Of a DNA stretch of 64,000 nucleotides, positions 37,745 to 46,434 are shown one piece after another. The stretch's first letter is position 1. Each line of letters starts with the position of its first letter. This DNA is from Bifidobacterium panos (lineage in GTDB: Bacteria; Actinomycetota; Actinomycetes; Actinomycetales; Bifidobacteriaceae). Where the stretch lies: positions 38,746-102,745 of the forward strand of contig NZ_JAAIIJ010000004.1 in NCBI RefSeq assembly GCF_012932445.1, given 5' to 3'. The notes beneath the pieces were generated by a model. The model had not been told where the DNA came from and ran no database searches. It worked only from the letters and a program-made list of their open reading frames with translations. Both the position numbers and the translations under genes were made by a program.

Positions 37745-38395
37745 TCAGCGGAACAGCGCCGGCCCGTCTTTGGCGAGGATGATCACAATCAGCACCAGCA
37801 CCCACACCACGTCGATCATCAGGTCGTAATTGAGGCGATAATACGTGTCGAGCCCGCGTCGTTTGCCGTTCTTGCGCCCCGGCAATTCCTGCACCACAGC
37901 AGTGGCGTGGCTCAGCGCCATGAACTGAACGGTGGTGGCGAACATCAGCACCAGGCACCACGGGCACAGCGCGTTGATGACGAACAGCGACTGCGAGCTG
38001 AGCCAATAGGAATAGGCCAGCGCCGCCAACCCGCCGAACCAGGTGCATGTGGCGAACCAGCGCGGCACAGCCACGCGCGCCAAGCCGATGACGGCAATAG
38101 TGACGAACACCGATTCGGCGGCAATGCCGAAGAAAGCGTTCGGATAGCTCAACCCACCGAACTTCACGATTTCCGACTGCCAAGACTCGGCCACCGTCGA
38201 ACATGACAGCACGGCGTTGACATCGCAGCTCAATTGCTGATCGGGGTGCCGGGCAAGCTCCAGCGTTTCGGCGCTCAGGACGAACGAGACGAACAGCGCC
38301 ACTGCGGAGGCCACCAGCATCACCAGATAAATCCACGCCGGACCGTGCCGCCAGCCACGCGGTTTGCGTTCGAATGCGGCTTCTTGCTCGCTCAT
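37745..38395 (-). CDS. Vitamin K epoxide reductase family protein
   Basis: A 216-residue membrane protein with four to five spans and both cysteine pairs of bacterial VKOR: CDVNAVLSCSTV on the outer side and the redox-active CPWC. Bacterial VKOR re-oxidises thiol oxidoreductases such as DsbA with quinone and so supports disulfide bonding of exported proteins. No DsbA homologue is seen nearby. It is convergent with dapF. Confidence 0.93.
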   Translation of the reverse strand: MSEQEAAFERKPRGWRHGPAWIYLVMLVASAVALFVSFVLSAETLELARHPDQQLSCDVNAVLSCSTVAESWQSEIVKFGGLSYPNAFFGIAAESVFVTIAVIGLARVAVPRWFATCTWFGGLAALAYSYWLSSQSLFVINALCPWCLVLMFATTVQFMALSHATAVVQELPGRKNGKRRGLDTYYRLNYDLMIDVVWVLVLIVIILAKDGPALFR

Positions 38396-38465
38396 GGTCG
38401 TCTCCTTTCAACGGCTCGTCACCACTGTAACGTGTGTCATGGCCGGTTGCGGCTACGATGGGGAC

Positions 38466-39347
38466 ATGACGCATTTTCAGATGCCGACCGAGCCGCCCCT
38501 CGTTGGCTGGGATATTCATTGCCACACCGTGTTTTCGGACGGCACCCAAACCCCGGCGAGCTTGGTGGACGAGGCCAAGCGGCGCGGGTTGCGCGGCGTG
38601 GGGATCAGCGATCACGACACCAGCGCAGGTTGGCCTGATGCCCGGCAGGCGGCGCTTGAAGCTTCAATGCCGCTGTTGCGAGGCACGGAGATCACCGCGG
38701 TTGATGGCGATGTGAGCGTGCATGTGCTGGGATTGCAGTACGACCCGCATAACGCGCATATCACCAAACTGTTCGACGACACCCGCGCCGCCAGACTCAA
38801 ACGCACGCAGCGCATGGTTCAGCGCTTGGCCGAGGATTATCCGATCAGTTGGCAATCCGTGCTCGCCCAGGTCAAGGAAGGCGAGCGCACAACGGTTGGG
38901 CGGCCGCATATCGCCGACGCACTGGTCGCCGCGGGGGTCTATCGCACGCGCGGCGAAGCTTTCGCGGGGGAGGTGAGCGCGAGTTCGAAATACTACATTC
39001 CCACGCCTTCGCCCAGCACACGCGAAGTGGTGCGCGCGGTGAGCGAGGCTGGAGGGGTCTCAATCATCGCCCATGCCGGTGATGCCAGTCGCAATCGGCT
39101 GCTGCTGTCGGACGAGCGGATTGCGGCACTGGCCGATGAGGGGCTTGCCGGGCTGGAGGTGTGGCATCGCGGCAATTCGCCCGAGCAACGCGCGCGATTG
39201 CTCGATTTGGCGCGGCGTTTCGGGCTGCTGGTCACCGGCGGCTCGGACTGGCATGGTGCAGGCAAGCCGAACGAACTGGGGGAAAACCTCACCGACGAGG
39301 CCACAATCGCCGAAATCGTGCGCCGCGGCGCGTTGCCGCTGGACTAG
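38466..39347 (+). CDS. PHP-domain metal-dependent phosphoesterase
   Basis: A 293-residue PHP protein with the metal-binding motifs WDIHCHTVFSDG, GVGISDHDT, SIIAHAGD and GGSDWHG. It resembles YciV/RnaAM-type enzymes that act on 3',5'-bisphosphonucleotides or RNA ends. The frame is open to 38364, but the ATG at 38466 begins directly before the domain and follows GATGGGG. It overlaps nothing, being divergent from the VKOR gene. Confidence 0.88.
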   Translation: MTHFQMPTEPPLVGWDIHCHTVFSDGTQTPASLVDEAKRRGLRGVGISDHDTSAGWPDARQAALEASMPLLRGTEITAVDGDVSVHVLGLQYDPHNAHITKLFDDTRAARLKRTQRMVQRLAEDYPISWQSVLAQVKEGERTTVGRPHIADALVAAGVYRTRGEAFAGEVSASSKYYIPTPSPSTREVVRAVSEAGGVSIIAHAGDASRNRLLLSDERIAALADEGLAGLEVWHRGNSPEQRARLLDLARRFGLLVTGGSDWHGAGKPNELGENLTDEATIAEIVRRGALPLD

Positions 39348-39390
39348 TTGCTGGACTAACTGTCGCTGGACTAGCTGTGCACGCGAAGAA

Positions 39391-39615
39391 TCACAGCGCG
39401 CCGAAGCCGACGGCGTGTTTGGTCTCGGAACCGATGATCGCATAACCGAGCATGCTGGCCGGAACGATGATCTGACGCCCCTTGTCGTCGGTAAGCGCAA
39501 TCGATTTATTGGCGTCGAGCGCTTCAGTGATGGTCTTATTGACGTTTTCCGCCGAATCCTCGGTGCTGAACGTGACGGCGCGCGGCACGTTCTGAATGCC
39601 CAACTCGATGTTCAT
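39391..39615 (-). CDS. DUF3107 family small protein
   Basis: A 74-residue protein starting MNIELGIQNVPR with an alternating beta pattern and ending KHAVGFGAL. This matches the actinobacterial DUF3107 family, found near UvrD-type helicase genes as here. The ATG at 39615 follows GGAG with good spacing. A longer open frame that reaches 40035 is not supported, because its extra part overlaps the opposite reading of another coding gene. The function is unknown. Confidence 0.87.
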   Translation of the reverse strand: MNIELGIQNVPRAVTFSTEDSAENVNKTITEALDANKSIALTDDKGRQIIVPASMLGYAIIGSETKHAVGFGAL

Positions 39616-39685
39616 AGATTCTCCTTCACAAACAGTGATGGTCGTTTCTGCCATTGTGCCGTATGCGCCCGAACGGACGCGCGGA

Positions 39686-41158
39686 TTACGCTTGCGGCGT
39701 GGTGCTTGCCTCGCCGGTGTCGTCGTCGGGTTCAAGGCCGGTCTGCGCGTCACGCAGGGCACGTTCGTCGCGTTCCAGCAACGGGATGATTTCGGTGACC
39801 GAGGTGTTGGCACTTGGCTCGACGGTTCCCCTTGCCGGTTGCGCAATGATATCGTGCTCGCTGGTATCGTCCGCGTTCGCAACGCTTGCCGCGTCGCCGG
39901 TGTCGTCGTCGAGTTCGTCCAAGATAATCGTGGCTGAAGTTCGGGGAACATCGACGTGTCGGGAATGGGTAAGCGTGGTGCCGGCACCCGCCATGTTGTT
40001 GCTCTCCTCGGCATTGCGGCTTGGCATATCGACATGCCCGGCGGCTGCGATCTGCGAGGAACTCGTGCGATCGGGATCCATCGTGTCGTCCGATTCTTGG
40101 GGCTGCTGGTTGTCGCTTTCAGCTCGTCCGCGCGTGTCGTCTTTCATCAACAGCGTGCCCACGGTGATTGTCGAAGGCATATCGCCGCGTTTCGTCGCGG
40201 AGTTTTCCTTCGGTTCCGTGGCATCATGCGCGCTGACGCCAAGCTGGTGCGCCAGTCTGTCAACCTGCGCCTTGAACTGGATGATGGCGCTATTATCCGC
40301 CCGGTTCAGCGCGCGGATGAAATCGCCAACCTGTGCCATCTGCACCCACAGGTTGGAGCGAAGCATAATCAAATCGTCAAGGCGGTTGCCCATCATGCGA
40401 CCATACGAGGTGAGTACCGCGTTGCGATGTTCTTCGTCGAGCTTGGAGAAAATCCACGCCAGGTCTCGCGCCGGGTCGTTGACTTGCATGTTCTGCCAGT
40501 TGTTGATGGCGGTGATTGTCGAGCCGTCGAATTTCACATCGCCATCCTCGAAACCGCCGTGCACCATCGTGGTGCTGAACGACCACAATCCTTCCGTTTC
40601 GATGATGCGCGCCCAGCTGGAGGTGATTTCGTTCGGCACATGGCCGGCGTTGCGCAGTTGCTTGATCCACGCCGTCAGTTGCGCGCGAATCTGACCCGTG
40701 GTGAACACCGGATAGCCGGCTTCTTTGAGAAATCCCGGTTGCAGGCGGTGGATCGCGCCGATTGCGGTGCCCATCGAGGAGCATTCGTCCAACGACAGCT
40801 GGTCGAGCGCTCGTTCGCGCCCCTCCTGATGCATATTCACCAACACCGCCGTGTTTCCGGTCGGCCCCGTGCCGTCGCCGGGTGTGAAGGCGAGTGGGCG
40901 TCCGAGTGAGAAACCAAGCCCGCCGGGTTCCCGCGCCTGCATAAGCGTGCGGGCGGCTTTCACGCGCGCGGCGAGCAGCTTGCGCCCACGCTCGCTTTCG
41001 CAGGCATACACGTCATACAGCGTGCCCGCCGCGTCACGCACCTGCGCTTGGTCGATGTCGTGCATATGCGTCGCGCCCGCGAAGACTCCGGCCACCACGA
41101 TGGACGGCATGGCCGCGGAAGTCAAAGCGGCCAGCATCAGTTCGTTTCGTTCACTCAC
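39686..41158 (-). CDS. Aminoglycoside phosphotransferase-fold protein, probably inactive
   Basis: A 490-residue protein whose first ~320 residues show the APH kinase fold. At the catalytic loop, where active members have HGD.H..N, this protein reads VHGGFEDGDV, and where they have IDWE it reads INNWQ, so the catalytic Asp, the Asn and the metal-binding Asp are replaced. DPARDLAW after it is conserved. The last ~170 residues are acidic, low-complexity and Asp/Thr/Ser-rich. The start is a GTG after GGAGG. It is divergent from a UvrD-like helicase gene, a pairing known in actinobacteria. Confidence 0.78.
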   Translation of the reverse strand: MSERNELMLAALTSAAMPSIVVAGVFAGATHMHDIDQAQVRDAAGTLYDVYACESERGRKLLAARVKAARTLMQAREPGGLGFSLGRPLAFTPGDGTGPTGNTAVLVNMHQEGRERALDQLSLDECSSMGTAIGAIHRLQPGFLKEAGYPVFTTGQIRAQLTAWIKQLRNAGHVPNEITSSWARIIETEGLWSFSTTMVHGGFEDGDVKFDGSTITAINNWQNMQVNDPARDLAWIFSKLDEEHRNAVLTSYGRMMGNRLDDLIMLRSNLWVQMAQVGDFIRALNRADNSAIIQFKAQVDRLAHQLGVSAHDATEPKENSATKRGDMPSTITVGTLLMKDDTRGRAESDNQQPQESDDTMDPDRTSSSQIAAAGHVDMPSRNAEESNNMAGAGTTLTHSRHVDVPRTSATIILDELDDDTGDAASVANADDTSEHDIIAQPARGTVEPSANTSVTEIIPLLERDERALRDAQTGLEPDDDTGEASTTPQA

Positions 41159-41257
41159 ACCTCCACCCTAATACATGCAAACGCCGAAAACGGGCGGACA
41201 CGGCACTCGACTTGATATGTCGGGTCTGCTGGGCAGGGCGCTTGTCACAATGGGGTT

Positions 41258-42769
41258 ATGGATGCGCTGCTCGATGGTTTGGATGAGGCGCAACTGGCCG
41301 CAGCGACGACGCTGGATGGCCCGGTGCGCATCATTGCCGGTGCCGGCGCGGGCAAAACCCGCACGGTGACCCGGCGCATCGCGCATGCCTGCACGAGCGG
41401 CGCGTGGGACGCCTCGCGCGTGCTTGCCGTCACCTTTTCAGTCAAAGCCGCCGCCGAAATGCGCGTGCGTCTGTCCTCGCTCGGCGTGGGCGATCAGGTG
41501 AGGGCCGCCACGTTCCATTCCGCAGCCTTGCACCAGCTGCGCCGTGTGTGGCTCGACGTATGCGACGCGCCCTTTCCCCGTCTGATCGAAGACTCCCACG
41601 ACACCACAGTCCGCGCCATGCGCCGCGTGGGTCTCATTGATGAATTGGACGATGTGACAGTGGGGGCGGTGCGCGACGAGATCAACTGGGCAAAGATTTC
41701 CCTAGTGGCTCCCAGCGAAGTCCAGCGCGTGGCCGCTGCCAGTGAGCGTTGCCGTCCAGCCGGCATGGAACCCGCGCGTTTCGCCAATGTGTACGAGGCG
41801 TACGAGCTGGAGAAAACCGCGTGTGGCGAGATGGATTTCGATGACATCCTGCTGATGATGTGCCATGTGTTGAGCGACTTCGAGGAGGCGGCGGCGCAGG
41901 TTCGCCATTCCATCGGGTGGCTCACCGTGGATGAATACCAGGATGTTTCCCCATTGCAACACCGGCTCATGCGCCTGTGGCTGGGGGACAACCGCAATGT
42001 GTGCGTGGTGGGTGACCCGGCGCAGACCATTTATTCTTTTGCGGGGGCATCGAGCTACGACCTGCTCGCCTTTGCCGATGAGTTCAAGCCGCTGGCGGCT
42101 GACATCAGCTTGGACACGGATTACCGTTCCAGCCCGCAAATCGTCAGATACGCCAACAAAGTGCTTGCCGCTTCGCCCGTGCGCCACGAGTATCTGCGGC
42201 TCCAATCCGCGCGTCAAAATGGCCAACGGATTGCGCGCACGGTCTATGACACCGATGCCGAAGAGGCGCGGGGGGTGGCTTTACGCATCGCGCGGTTGGT
42301 GCAAGCCGGTGAAGATCCGGCCGATTGTGCGATCCTGACCCGCATCAATGCGCAGCAGGCCATATATTGCAGTGCATTGCGGGCGCAGGGGCTTCACTAT
42401 CGCGTGCGCGGCGACTCGTCTCCCGCTCCCATGGCGGATCTTGACGCGGCGCAGAACATCGCCATGGTCGAGATGTTGCGTCAGCGCTCGCAAGCCGAGG
42501 ACAACGCGACGGCGCGTAAATTAGGGCGCGTCACCGTGTCCACGATTCACGCGGCGAAGGGGCTGGAATTCAAGCACGTCTTCGTCATCGGTTGCTCCGA
42601 GGGGCTGATTCCCTACGGCTCGTCGCAGGACCACGATGCGTTGGAGGAGGAGCGGCGGCTGATGTATGTGGCCATCACCCGCGCCGAGACCACCTTGCAC
42701 ATGTCATACGCGCGCTCCAAGGACGGCATCGGCGCCCAGCGGCGCTTCTTGAGCCGCTTCCTGAGCTAA
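41258..42769 (+). CDS. UvrD/Rep-type DNA helicase (short)
   Basis: A 503-residue superfamily 1 helicase: Walker A GAGAGKTRTVTRRIAH, DEYQDVSPLQHRL (motif II), GDPAQTIYSFAGAS (motif III), DYRSSPQIVRYAN (IV), VSTIHAAKGLEFKHVFVIG (V) and MYVAITRAE (VI). It is shorter than UvrD or PcrA (over 650 residues), lacking the C-terminal part; actinobacterial UvrD2 proteins carry an HRDC domain there, which is absent here. The start ATG is weakly supported (GGGG). The neighbours (phosphotransferase-like, DUF2342, Lon-like protease) match a conserved actinobacterial block. Confidence 0.92.
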   Translation: MDALLDGLDEAQLAAATTLDGPVRIIAGAGAGKTRTVTRRIAHACTSGAWDASRVLAVTFSVKAAAEMRVRLSSLGVGDQVRAATFHSAALHQLRRVWLDVCDAPFPRLIEDSHDTTVRAMRRVGLIDELDDVTVGAVRDEINWAKISLVAPSEVQRVAAASERCRPAGMEPARFANVYEAYELEKTACGEMDFDDILLMMCHVLSDFEEAAAQVRHSIGWLTVDEYQDVSPLQHRLMRLWLGDNRNVCVVGDPAQTIYSFAGASSYDLLAFADEFKPLAADISLDTDYRSSPQIVRYANKVLAASPVRHEYLRLQSARQNGQRIARTVYDTDAEEARGVALRIARLVQAGEDPADCAILTRINAQQAIYCSALRAQGLHYRVRGDSSPAPMADLDAAQNIAMVEMLRQRSQAEDNATARKLGRVTVSTIHAAKGLEFKHVFVIGCSEGLIPYGSSQDHDALEEERRLMYVAITRAETTLHMSYARSKDGIGAQRRFLSRFLS

Positions 42770-42781
42770 GTGCGACGAAGC

Positions 42782-44362
42782 CTACTTGTCTTCGCCCGGC
42801 GTGGGGTCCGCACCTTGGGAACCGTCGTCACCCAGCAGTTTGGAAAGCTCCGCATCCCAATCGTTGCCGGAAGTGGCTTCGGGCGAAACCGGCGCAACGG
42901 CACTCCCGCCTTCAGCCAAAGAAGGCAGCAGATCGGGGTGTGCCCATTTCGCGTCGCGCCCTTGTGTGCCTTGGTCCGCAGTGATCATCGACCACAGATC
43001 GGCGGCCTCACGCATGCGCTTGGGGCGCAACTGCAATCCCAACAGACTCTCAAACGTGCGCTCGGCCGGCCCTCCGATGGCCCGCTCCCGTCGTGCCATT
43101 TCGCTCAACTGCTCGATATGCTCGATATGCGCCATACCCGCGCGCCACACCACGCAATCCACCCAGCCTTCGACCAGAGCGAGCAGCAATTCGATGGAGG
43201 CCATCGCCTGACGCTGCTCCTCGGTGTCGGGAATGCCCACTTTGGTGAGGTTGACAGCATCGGATATGGAATCGGGGTCGAAACCGTTCGCGTCGCGCAG
43301 CTGTTCTTCCATCGCGTCCAAGTCGATTGCGATACCGCGCGCGTATTTGCCAATCAGCGCTTCGAAACGCGGCATCAGCCACGGCACGCCGGCGAACAGG
43401 CGGGCGTGTGCGGCTTCGCGTAACGCGAGGAACGCCATCACCTCGCCCTCGTCAATGGGCTCGCTGTGTGTGATTTCGTTGAACAGTGCCTCGGTTTGCG
43501 CATCGATGCCGGCGCGCTCGGGGGAACTTTCAGTGTTCTGCTCCCCAATCTCAACGTCGTGCTCAACGTCGTGCAGCGAATCGTCCATCTCCCCATTAAG
43601 CGACTTCGCGTAATCCTGAATGTTCTGCGCCACCAATGCACCCGCAGGATTGGACAGCAGCGCAATGCCCTGATCGAAGCCGCCATGCACTTCCCGGCTG
43701 AGCACCCCGGCCGCATGCCCCAGCTGCATGGCGAAAGACGTATTGCCCAAAATCTTGATAATCTGAACCGGGTCTTTCATGCCATCGGGAACCGGAATCG
43801 GTACGGGGCCGGCGAACACGCCCGCGATTTCCCCTTGGAAGGAATCGCCAAGCCGTTCCGAAAGCACCGAGGACAGCGCCTCACCCATGGATGTCGCTAT
43901 CGGCCCGGCGAACTTGGCCCAAGCGTCCAGCGTCTCCTCAACCCATTCGGCCCGCGTGAGCGCTTGCGGTTGGCCGGCCGGCGGCGCGAACTCGCACGCG
44001 GTGTCAAGCCACAGGTTCGCCTCGCTCATCGCCCGCCTGACAGCCGCGCCTTCTTCGGCGCTCACCGTGGTGCGCGAGCCGTCCGCATTGGCGCGTTGCA
44101 ACGCCAGTGATTTCGCGAGTTTGACGTTGATGGGCCCCTCTTGGGACGCCTGCTGCAGGTCGTCCGGGGTGTTCAATCCCCCCATCGTGAACGCATTCAT
44201 CAGCTGTTGCACTTCGGCTGGGTTCGGCAGGGTGCTGGGATCTTGGTTCAGCAACTGCTCGCGAACCGGCTTGGGTAGTTGGGATAGCTGCTGCCAGGCA
44301 AGCTCGCCTTGCGTGGGGCCGAAGCAGGTGATCAGCCATTCGCGAAATGCGTTTTCATCCAT
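42782..44362 (-). CDS. DUF2342/zincin-like protein (putative hydrolase)
   Basis: A 526-residue protein of the actinobacterial DUF2342 group, also called zinc-dependent metalloprotease. The helical segment ALREAAHARLFAGVPWL is the place of the HExxH zinc motif; here the first position is Arg rather than His (REAAH), so zinc catalysis is doubtful, although this may be normal for the subfamily. The C-terminus is acidic. It is divergent from the Lon-like secreted protease; the mycobacterial Rv3194c/Rv3195 pair has the same arrangement, as far as memory goes. Confidence 0.8.
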   Translation of the reverse strand: MDENAFREWLITCFGPTQGELAWQQLSQLPKPVREQLLNQDPSTLPNPAEVQQLMNAFTMGGLNTPDDLQQASQEGPINVKLAKSLALQRANADGSRTTVSAEEGAAVRRAMSEANLWLDTACEFAPPAGQPQALTRAEWVEETLDAWAKFAGPIATSMGEALSSVLSERLGDSFQGEIAGVFAGPVPIPVPDGMKDPVQIIKILGNTSFAMQLGHAAGVLSREVHGGFDQGIALLSNPAGALVAQNIQDYAKSLNGEMDDSLHDVEHDVEIGEQNTESSPERAGIDAQTEALFNEITHSEPIDEGEVMAFLALREAAHARLFAGVPWLMPRFEALIGKYARGIAIDLDAMEEQLRDANGFDPDSISDAVNLTKVGIPDTEEQRQAMASIELLLALVEGWVDCVVWRAGMAHIEHIEQLSEMARRERAIGGPAERTFESLLGLQLRPKRMREAADLWSMITADQGTQGRDAKWAHPDLLPSLAEGGSAVAPVSPEATSGNDWDAELSKLLGDDGSQGADPTPGEDK

Positions 44363-44470
44363 ATCGGTTTGTCCTTACAAATCCCTGTGTCCTGCGGATG
44401 CTTCCATCTTAGAGCGCCCTGCCCACGTTTTCGCGCTGAGCTTGGCTGACTGCCATGATGCGTGTGTAGT

Positions 44471-45325
44471 ATGCACGGTATGTCGTTGCATCTTTCATCG
44501 CTCAAGCGTTGGCCTATGCGCCTGCGTCGGTATGTACGCGCCCGCTCTTTGCGCTATATGGCCGGCCTGATCGCCGTCGTGCTGTCCGTGGTGGTGTTGT
44601 GCTTGCCTAGTGCCTATTCGGTGCAATGGCCCGGCCCCACCCTGAACGTGCTGGGCGACAGCGGGGGGCAGCCGGTGGTGAAGGTTTCCGGAGCGAACAC
44701 CTATCAGGACACGGGCAAGCTACTGCTCACCACCGTTTCCGCCAACGGCGTGCCTGGCTATCCGGTGAGCAATGCGGAAGTGATATGGGCCCTGCTCGAT
44801 TCCGCGCGAGTCGTCAAGCCGCGCGAGGCGGTGGTGCCGGTGGGACAGACCACGAAGGAATATCAAGCCGAAACGCTCAAAGATATGACCTCTTCGCAAG
44901 ACAAGGCAGTCAAAGCGGCGACAAGCGTGCTGGAGGAGCAAGGCGTCGATGTTTCAAAACTGGAAGTTTCAATGCACGTCGATGACATCGGCGGCCCCTC
45001 GGCAGGTATGATGTATGCGCTCGGCCTGATCGACGAACTGACCCCCCAAAACGAGTCCGGAGGCAAAACCATAGCCGGCACGGGCACCATCAACGACAAA
45101 GGGGAAGTCGGTGCCATCGGCGGTATCAAGCTGAAAATGCTTGGCGCGAAACGTGACGGTGCGACATGGTTCCTCGCTCCGAAAGGCAATTGCGACGATG
45201 TGGTGGGGCATGTTCCCTCGGGGTTGCGTGACGTTCAGGTTTCGAATCTGAACGAAGCGTATGACGCCTTGGTCGCCATCGGCGAGGGGCGCGGCGATGA
45301 GCTCCCCCATTGTACTGTTGACTGA
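44471..45325 (+). CDS. Lon-like (S16) membrane-anchored protease, PDZ domain absent
   Basis: About 284 residues with one N-terminal membrane segment (about 25-50, YMAGLIAVVLSVVVLCLP) and an extracellular S16 Lon-type protease domain. The catalytic serine is in DDIGGPSAGMMYAL and the lysine in IGGIKLKMLGAKRDGA. Family members normally carry a PDZ domain between the anchor and the catalytic part; here the linker goes straight into the domain at about residue 140. Start codons at 44471, 44480 or GTG 44462 are all possible, with no clear ribosome site. It faces the DUF2342 gene divergently. Confidence 0.85.
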   Translation: MHGMSLHLSSLKRWPMRLRRYVRARSLRYMAGLIAVVLSVVVLCLPSAYSVQWPGPTLNVLGDSGGQPVVKVSGANTYQDTGKLLLTTVSANGVPGYPVSNAEVIWALLDSARVVKPREAVVPVGQTTKEYQAETLKDMTSSQDKAVKAATSVLEEQGVDVSKLEVSMHVDDIGGPSAGMMYALGLIDELTPQNESGGKTIAGTGTINDKGEVGAIGGIKLKMLGAKRDGATWFLAPKGNCDDVVGHVPSGLRDVQVSNLNEAYDALVAIGEGRGDELPHCTVD

Positions 45326-45406
45326 AGGATATGCAGATACTTAGCGAATGAAAACCTCGAACTGGCTGACTGAGGGGTTCCGCAACAAAGTAAGGAGAGG
45401 CAGACG

Positions 45407-45607
45407 ATGAATGAGGACATGAGGTACATCGCGGACGACGGCACCGTGCTCACCGACGAACTCGTCGAGGAGCTCGCCGCCGAGGCCGAGAACGGGTTCG
45501 CCAACAGCATCCTGACACCAGTCGACGGCAGGCCGTGGGAAAAGGAAACCAGCACCGGTTCATCGAAAGGAGGCAATGATGACCGATTACCGAATCCTCT
45601 CGTTTGA
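45407..45607 (+). CDS. Small protein similar to the N-terminus of RHH antitoxins
   Basis: A 66-residue frame with a good ribosome site (TAAGGAGAG) and the start MRYIADDGTVLTDELVEELAAEAENGF. The pattern (aspartate/glycine turn, TDELVEELAAEAENGF) resembles the N-terminal region of CopG/RHH-type antitoxins, but the DNA-binding ribbon-helix-helix part is missing and the tail is unrelated. It could be a truncated gene or a genuine small protein. Confidence 0.4.
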   Translation: MNEDMRYIADDGTVLTDELVEELAAEAENGFANSILTPVDGRPWEKETSTGSSKGGNDDRLPNPLV

Positions 45608-45749
45608 CGACTTCGACGAAACCGAGCGCAGGATGCTGAGCGAGGCAATCGCTCAAGCCGAACGCGGCTACACTGACGACCAGCTCGCCCGCGCCCGTCG
45701 CCGTGGGCCAAGCACGGATTCCGATTCATCGATAAAACCTAATGCATAG
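45576..45749 (+). CDS. Second small antitoxin-like protein (57 residues)
   Basis: A frame too short for most callers, starting at two adjacent ATGs (45576, 45579) behind GAAAGGAGG, which overlaps the end of the preceding frame by 32 bases. It reads MTDYRILSFDDFDETERRMLSEAIAQAERGYTDDQLARARRRG in shape, close to the N-terminal region of RHH antitoxins before their DNA-binding part (AERGY...RRRG). Translational coupling with its neighbour is likely. Function unproven; a decayed antitoxin pair is the alternative. Confidence 0.45.
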   Translation: MMTDYRILSFDDFDETERRMLSEAIAQAERGYTDDQLARARRRGPSTDSDSSIKPNA

Positions 45750-45802
45750 GGGGCGTGTGCCGTTAACGTATCTGTTCGTTGCATATTGCTATTGTTGGGG
45801 TC

Positions 45803-46219
45803 GTGGATCAGACTGCATCACAGAACGCCGAAGAATTCGGCTTTACGTCCGGCGACATCGTGCAGGAATGGCTGTGGGATGACGACGTTGATGATTCCAT
45901 CCGAGCCAAGATCGAGGAGTTGACGGGCGAGGAGCTTGTCGACGAGGATTACGATTCGGCTGTGGACGGTGTGATTTTGTGGTGGCGCGACGGCGACGAT
46001 GAAGACGAGCTGAGCGACACAATTGTGGATGCCTATGCGGTGATCGGCGACGACGGCCCGCTGTGGGTGCTCACGCCCAAACCCGGGCGCCCCGGTGCCG
46101 CGAGTTCCAGCACGGTACAGTCCGCAGCCAAGACCGCGGGTATGAACGCGGCCACCCCGCTGACGGCCAGCCCCGATTGGAACGGCATCCGTCTGCGCGC
46201 CTACGGCAAAGGCAGGTAA
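45803..46219 (+). CDS. DUF3052 family protein
   Basis: A protein of about 138 residues matching the actinobacterial DUF3052 pattern: FGFTSGDIVQEWLWDDDVDDSIRAKIEELTGEELVDEDYDSAVDGVILWWRDGD, then GPLWVLTPKPGRPG, and a final DWNGIRLRAYG. It is acidic and cytoplasmic, with unknown function. The GTG at 45803 is chosen because it begins the conserved part after a GGGG; a TTG at 45779 would add eight residues. A tRNA-Val gene follows on the other strand. Confidence 0.85.
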   Translation: MDQTASQNAEEFGFTSGDIVQEWLWDDDVDDSIRAKIEELTGEELVDEDYDSAVDGVILWWRDGDDEDELSDTIVDAYAVIGDDGPLWVLTPKPGRPGAASSSTVQSAAKTAGMNAATPLTASPDWNGIRLRAYGKGR

Positions 46220-46232
46220 GCCACTTCGCCGC

Positions 46233-46308
<76 letters not shown>

Positions 46309-46434
46309 GCACATCACACCATAGCAAACCCTGCAAGCGAATGGTGAATAAGCCGTGAGATTTCGGCACAATTCCCCGAGCGTCGCAATAATCACGTAGA
46401 GTAGCTGACAGTATGTTTGTAGGAGGTATGACCC

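Noticed and set aside
39616..40035. N-terminal extension of the DUF3107 frame
   Set aside because: The extension overlaps the phosphotransferase-like gene in another frame; the ATG at 39615 has its own GGAG site and family-matching start.
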